Assembly: GCF_000764305.2 (NCBI RefSeq)
Contig: NW_025934863.1
Coordinates: 2,431 to 66,430, forward strand
Reading direction: 5' to 3'
DNA: 64,000 nt
DNA from: Hyalella azteca
Lineage: Eukaryota; Arthropoda; Malacostraca; Amphipoda; Hyalellidae
Positions within the stretch are counted from its first letter, which is position 1, and every line of letters starts with the position of its first letter. The notes beneath the pieces are model-generated. The model ran no database searches, was not told the origin of the DNA, and was given only the letters and a program-made list of their open reading frames with translations. Position numbers and translations under genes: made by a program. Shown piece by piece: positions 59,991 through 64,000 of this stretch.

Positions 59991-61841
59991 TCTCAGATGA
60001 AAATCGCTAATTCCGCGCACGATATCAGGCGTCGTAGCGCCATCTTCGTAATAGCTTCGCTCCAGGCAATTAGATGAAATTTGATCTGAACCACGGCAGT
60101 TAAAAGTGAAATGGTTCATAAAATCTACGTGAGATGAGTACTGGATCATTTGCCGCCGAAACCAATGCCATGAGCTGGGTAATTTGTCCAACTGATAACG
60201 GCCGCGCGCGTATAAAAGTTGAGCAATTAAACCTAAGACGTAAATAAAAACAACTGAAACGGGGACGTAGTGTTCGCTTCCATGAAGGCAGGGAATAAAC
60301 ATTGAAATTTATTAGAACTTACACTCCAGTTTCGAGTCCAGTGTCATCAAAAATAAAGACCTACAGACTTTTCCACAGCCCACTACTTGAAAACCCTGGG
60401 AGTCCGTCATCTAATCTGACTTGGTAAAGAATGGACAGTCATGAGCAACGTATTGAATTAAGTGTAAAAAGACCACAAGACCGAGAGTTCAAAGTCTTCA
60501 ATTACGCGATGTTTGAGCGTCGGGATGTTTGTAGCGCGCACACTCGTACGTTTGGACTAGCGTCCACGCGTGAATATCCAAACTCTCGACACTGGCTCGG
60601 AACAATGCCATCACGATTACTCTAAACACTGCAAGTCAATAACTGTTACACTTCAAGGAACTTTCTCATCGAAACGACCTCTCCCAAAACAACATAAGAA
60701 CTGCATGCATCGCATTGATTAATGTCTTTGATCGTATGATAGATACTTAGCAGAAGTGTCGAGAATGAAGGTTTTTTTATTAGGAAATGCTAATAAGATT
60801 CATGTTCAATTATACAGTACATATAATATGCTATACGAGCGTTGTTATATATTAAGCACAAATTTATCGAATGGGAGCTCCTTATGCTAAAGTAACTCAA
60901 GTAAATAACGTACCGAACTAACGAAAAATTACCACATCTTCCTAACACCTTCACTATCTGAAACAAAGATAATTCCTGATGAAAAAATAATTCTGCTAAA
61001 TATCCTGGGATATAGGGAAGCTTAACCCACCTGAAACCATAAGCACTATAGTCCCTGCATTTTCGTACGAAAAAATTAGAACGCAAGAGCGCAATTACTA
61101 ATCTTTAATTAAAGAAGGAAATACGTCAACTCGTCTCTTGAAAAACGAGATGCGAAGCCGACACGCGATCTGTTGGTGATCAGGCGGACCAATTTTTTAT
61201 CCACCATCACAAGCCGGGACGGCGTTGGTGGACGAGGCTCGTGGTCTTCCAATAAATACATCGTCGATCTTGATGAATTGAGCAAGAATGGCCAACCAAT
61301 TTTGTCCCCTCACTTGCAAGGCGTTCTTTGCCTGTTGCCAGACATTCATTTTTTTCGCAACTGTCAGTTCCAATTCGAAAATGCCTCACGTAGTTTTAAG
61401 GCAGAGAGGCAATCATGGGTACATAAAATTCCATGGTGGAGAACTGATCGCGTAAAGTATCTCTCCTAATGATGATGCTTTTTATCTGGAAATTGCGCGG
61501 ATCACAAATGTTGCAGAGTCATGGTACGGGCCAGAGAGTGTGAAAGATCGAGTGCGGGAGCCCAGAGAATGGAAAGTCAGGCACAATTTTCTCGAGATTT
61601 AAGATAAGTCAAGAAAATTAGTGCATCCGCTCACCGAAATGATGCTCATGTCGGGCCATTGAATAGCGAGAAACTATGAACCCTGCTTAGTCGAGCTAAG
61701 AAGCGGGTCTTAAATTTTATGTAGAAATTATTCGCTTTTCCTTTATAGCTCAGCGTTGTTAAACCATTATTTAGCGGTGATTACGAAATAATAAAAATAA
61801 TTTTGCCGTAATTAGAAATTTCTTGCTTTAGAGTAAAAATA
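59991..61841. other. unique DNA
   Basis: 61140-61460 is GC-richer and non-repetitive; the + frame 61173-61469 and opposing minus frame 61207-61389 have no known domain. No array. Confidence 0.45.
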
Positions 61842-61970
61842 GAACTCAGTACTCACTGCAGTGAGTGACAGAGAGCGCGTTTTCTCGTCGACTGAAACGT
61901 GAAGTCGCGGACGGATCGACGGACATACAGACAAACGGGCGAACAGAACGACATGGCGAGCACAATAATC
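61842..61970 (+). mobile_element. interspersed family 2, copy 3 (3' truncated)
   Basis: Shares GAACTCAGTACTCACTGCAG, AGCGCGTTTTCTC (one change from the other copies), TCGTCGACTGA, a longer GGAC/GAC run and ACATGGCGAGCACAATA. It lacks the 3' GAGAAAATGCGCT arm. Confidence 0.75.
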
Positions 61971-62984
61971 ATACAGTTGACTGAATTTACTTCAAAAGCA
62001 ATTTGACTTTCATTAAACAATGAATAAAATATAACCACAATTATCATTCCAATCCAAACACGAGTTACTGAAAACTAATTAAATGATCACGACTGATTAT
62101 TGGATACTTTACATTTTTAATATCAGTATTTAAACCTGGCAGGTTAGAAAATATGCAGTGGATTCTTGGTGGAGGAACAAAAGTGCGGTGAAGAAGTAAT
62201 CAAGTGTTGAACATTTAGATAACACGACCGAGAAATAATTGCTACTATTTCTTTCTCTGCGGGAGACTGATTAATAAAATCTAGCGTGCAAGGGATCTGT
62301 TCAATTCAATTCAAGGGATCTGTTCAATCTGTTTAATTCATGAAGCAATTCATTTCATTTTTACTTTATGAAATGAATGTCATAATTGTATTGTGATTAT
62401 ATACATATTCTACTGACAGTGAAAGCACATAATCATTAATCATCGCTATTCAGGCGTGGGTATACGAGGAAAAATCCTTTCAAACTCAAGAACGAAATTT
62501 CGTTTTGTTTTGGAAGTAAAACTCCTTCAAAATTCACGTATAACCTTGGGTTTTTGAAAACATACAAAATTATAATTCAAGTGGAAATTTAAAAAAAGTA
62601 CGTTAATGAAAACATCTTTGGTAATTGTAGCCGAAAAGTAAACGACAATTATTATTTTAATGCCTCTCTTAACATGAAATTATTTTGTATACCTAGCACA
62701 ACTTTTAGTCAATAGCTAGAACTATTATAATAGTGTTGTAATAATGTATATTAATATATATCTTCAATATCTTAACTAGGAGATAAACTAAAATTAAAAA
62801 AAGGTGGCAATTGTGAATGCTTTTCTTGAGGCGTCCTAATAATACCATTCGAATTTCCTTCGCTTAATCCTTCTTCTATACAAATAAAATAAATACGTGC
62901 TGAGAGTTGGTAATAAAATAATAATGTTATTGCTGAACAAGATCCCAATATTATTGATTAAATAGTTCCTAATACTATAATAAT
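61971..62984. other. unique AT-rich DNA
   Basis: CAAGGGATCTGTTCAAT is duplicated near 62289 and 62315. No gene seen. Confidence 0.5.
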
Positions 62985-63205
62985 GAATAAGTTCGCAATA
63001 TTAGAAATAAAAAATTTATATTTTATAAAAATTTAGAAATAAAAATTAATATTAATAATGAATGCGCTTTTAATATTAATTATGAATAAGTTCGTAATAA
63101 TAATAATTAATAAGTTCGTAAAATAATAATGAATAAGTTCATAATATTAACGTGGTATTAATAATGAATAAGTTCGTAAAATTAATGATGAATATGTTAG
63201 TAATA
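62985..63205. repeat. AT-rich repeat of AATAATGAATAAGTTCGTAA
   Basis: Six or seven irregular copies of AATGAATAAGTTCGTAATA, adjacent to the 3' side of the Penelope-like element. It may represent target-site or 3'-tail sequence. Confidence 0.8.
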
Positions 63206-63261
63206 TAAATTTAAAAGCGAAGAAAACACCACAAAAATTTAGCATATCTCTTTTGAAAACG

Positions 63262-63286
63262 TTTCGGAGACCAGCTCCATCGTCAG
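63262..63286 (-). ncRNA. hammerhead-like catalytic core (Penelope 3' region)
   Basis: On the minus strand: CTGACGA (63280-63286), T, GGAG, loop CTGGT, CTCC, GAAA (63262-63265). CTGANGA and GAAA are the two conserved boxes of hammerhead ribozymes, here separated by a perfect 4-bp stem. Penelope-like elements are known to carry hammerhead motifs near their ends, and this lies about 120 bp after the GIY-YIG stop codon. Against it: an extra unpaired U precedes the stem, and I could not assign stems I and III or the cleavage site. It may be a decayed or non-catalytic version. Confidence 0.4.
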
Positions 63287-63405
63287 TTCGATAAATCTAG
63301 AACACAGATAAATGCAGAAAATTAGTTTGGAGTTAATAAAAAAAACACAAACAGAAGTTAAAAACCTAAATTTACAGACAAAGGGCAGAATAATAAAGTA
63401 AGTAC

Positions 63406-63828
63406 CTATCTATTCACAATTTCTAATGGATAAGAACTATAGGCAGCATTTAAACTAGGCTTCTCTTTAAAAATATACAAGGATTCCAAAATACGCAGAT
63501 CGGAAGCACCAGAACTATAAGCTAAAACCTTAAAGTCTGTGTCGGACACTGGAACGTTGCACTGTTCGGCGTGAGTGCGCACAGCCGAATGAGGAGGGCG
63601 CGATAGTAACTGCCCAGTCCTATAACTCCTACCTCTATGCTCAGCGACCCGAGTGTAAAAGTTGCGTGCCGTCATTCCGACATACGCAGATGCACACCGT
63701 GCACAACTAAATTTATAAACTAGGGACGATCGCATATGAGGAGGAAGGATATCTTTGTACCTAAAAAACGAACCTATTTTGAAATTATTCACTAGTAAGA
63801 TACGAAGATTAATGTCCGGGAAGTATTT
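63406..63828 (-). CDS. Penelope-like element, C-terminal GIY-YIG endonuclease (5'-truncated)
   Basis: 140 residues on the minus strand ending at a TAG (63406-63408). The reading frame enters from the N at 63829, so the reverse transcriptase part is missing. A linker with ILPPHMRSS is followed by VYKFSC-x2-C (residues 37-45), YVGMT (49-53), R60 and EH (63-64), a second His/Cys pair (H86, C90), E115 in RILESLYI, and N127. These are the conserved positions of the GIY-YIG nuclease that nicks target DNA for Penelope-like retrotransposition. No frameshift or internal stop in this part, so it was recently intact. The apparent start at 63849 is artefactual: it lies beyond the N in inverted sequence. 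Confidence 0.85.
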   Translation of the reverse strand, partial: KYFPDINLRILLVNNFKIGSFFRYKDILPPHMRSSLVYKFSCARCASAYVGMTARNFYTRVAEHRGRSYRTGQLLSRPPHSAVRTHAEQCNVPVSDTDFKVLAYSSGASDLRILESLYIFKEKPSLNAAYSSYPLEIVNR

Positions 63829-63829
63829 N
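63829..63829. other. single N at inversion point
   Basis: The sequence to its right is the reverse complement of sequence 148 bp to its left. The N lies exactly at the junction, so a scaffold join or fold-back artefact is possible. Confidence 0.7.
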
Positions 63830-64000
63830 GTCGGAATGACGGCACGCAACTTTTACACTCGGGTCGCTGAGCATAGAGGTAGGAGTTATAGGACTGGGCA
63901 GTTACTATCGCGCCCTCCTCATTCGGCTGTGCGCACTCACGCCGAACAGTGCAACGTTCCAGTGTCCGACACAGACTTTAAGGTTTTAGCTTATAGTTCT
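63830..64000 (+). CDS. second GIY-YIG fragment, inverted copy
   Basis: Reads VGMTARNFY and the EH motif in + frame, equivalent to residues 50 to about 106 of the minus-strand copy, with no difference in 171 bp. It begins mid-domain immediately after the N and runs off the window. The two fragments are divergent. Either a genuine inverted Penelope-like pair, which this class is known to form, or a mis-joined copy of the same locus. Confidence 0.8.

Larger units (their letters stand above)
63511..64000. repeat. perfect inverted repeat, arms at least 171 bp
   Basis: 63511-63681 and 63830-64000 are exact reverse complements, separated by 148 bp that end in the N. The outer limit is set by the window edge, so the arm may be longer. 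Confidence 0.95.

Noticed and set aside
1..64000. Array periods appearing to follow DNA helical turns (31, 42, 53, 84 bp)
   Set aside because: About as many arrays have out-of-phase units (17, 18, 24, 25, 29, 35, 37, 46, 60, 70, 79), so it is selective reading.

Overview
This looks like an intergenic or heterochromatin-like stretch of a large, AT-rich animal nuclear genome. Two intron-less tRNA genes without an encoded CCA, with internal pol III A and B boxes and T-run terminators, show that it is eukaryotic nuclear DNA. A Penelope-like retroelement carrying a GIY-YIG domain, several small inverted-repeat elements and a very high minisatellite load would fit an arthropod, for example a crustacean. 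That taxonomic guess is inference; no protein-coding host gene is present to test it.

Layout. 0-5.6 kb: arrays with 10, 31, 22 and 60 bp units plus a purine-rich tract, with one MITE copy at 2.4 kb. 5.6-12.5 kb: mostly unique AT-rich DNA, with a cluster of four unrelated arrays at 9.4-10.3 kb and short duplications. 12.5-22.4 kb: long arrays (24, 79, 84, about 24 G-rich, about 116 and 70 bp units). 22.4-30.8 kb: more arrays and a tight cluster at 27.4-28.6 kb. 30.9-35.9 kb: the two tRNA genes, Ile(AAT) on + and Val(CAC) on -, with five arrays between them. 36-50 kb: sparse arrays, MITE copies and a 200-bp foldback element. 50-63 kb: mostly unique AT-rich DNA with a few arrays. 63.2-64 kb: the 3' part of a Penelope-like element that folds back on itself across a single N.

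I found no host protein-coding gene. Most longer open frames lie in stop-free tandem arrays whose translation only mirrors the repeat unit; the rest are no longer than chance allows in AT-rich DNA. The only protein domain I can defend is the GIY-YIG endonuclease of the Penelope-like element.

The most useful observations are: a head-to-head Penelope-like GIY-YIG inverted repeat with a hammerhead-like core downstream; a four-copy MITE family (about 145-155 bp) with two copies in each orientation; a separate 200-bp foldback MITE; a three-copy interspersed family with GTCGAC and terminal-type inverted motifs; an exact match to the CTCF core consensus at 48.3 kb, with weaker relatives repeated inside two minisatellites; an exact NRF1-type palindrome at 13.9 kb; and single Ns that sit exactly at repeat boundaries, so array lengths and the terminal inversion may be assembly products. 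I did not find a convincing new multi-gene system.
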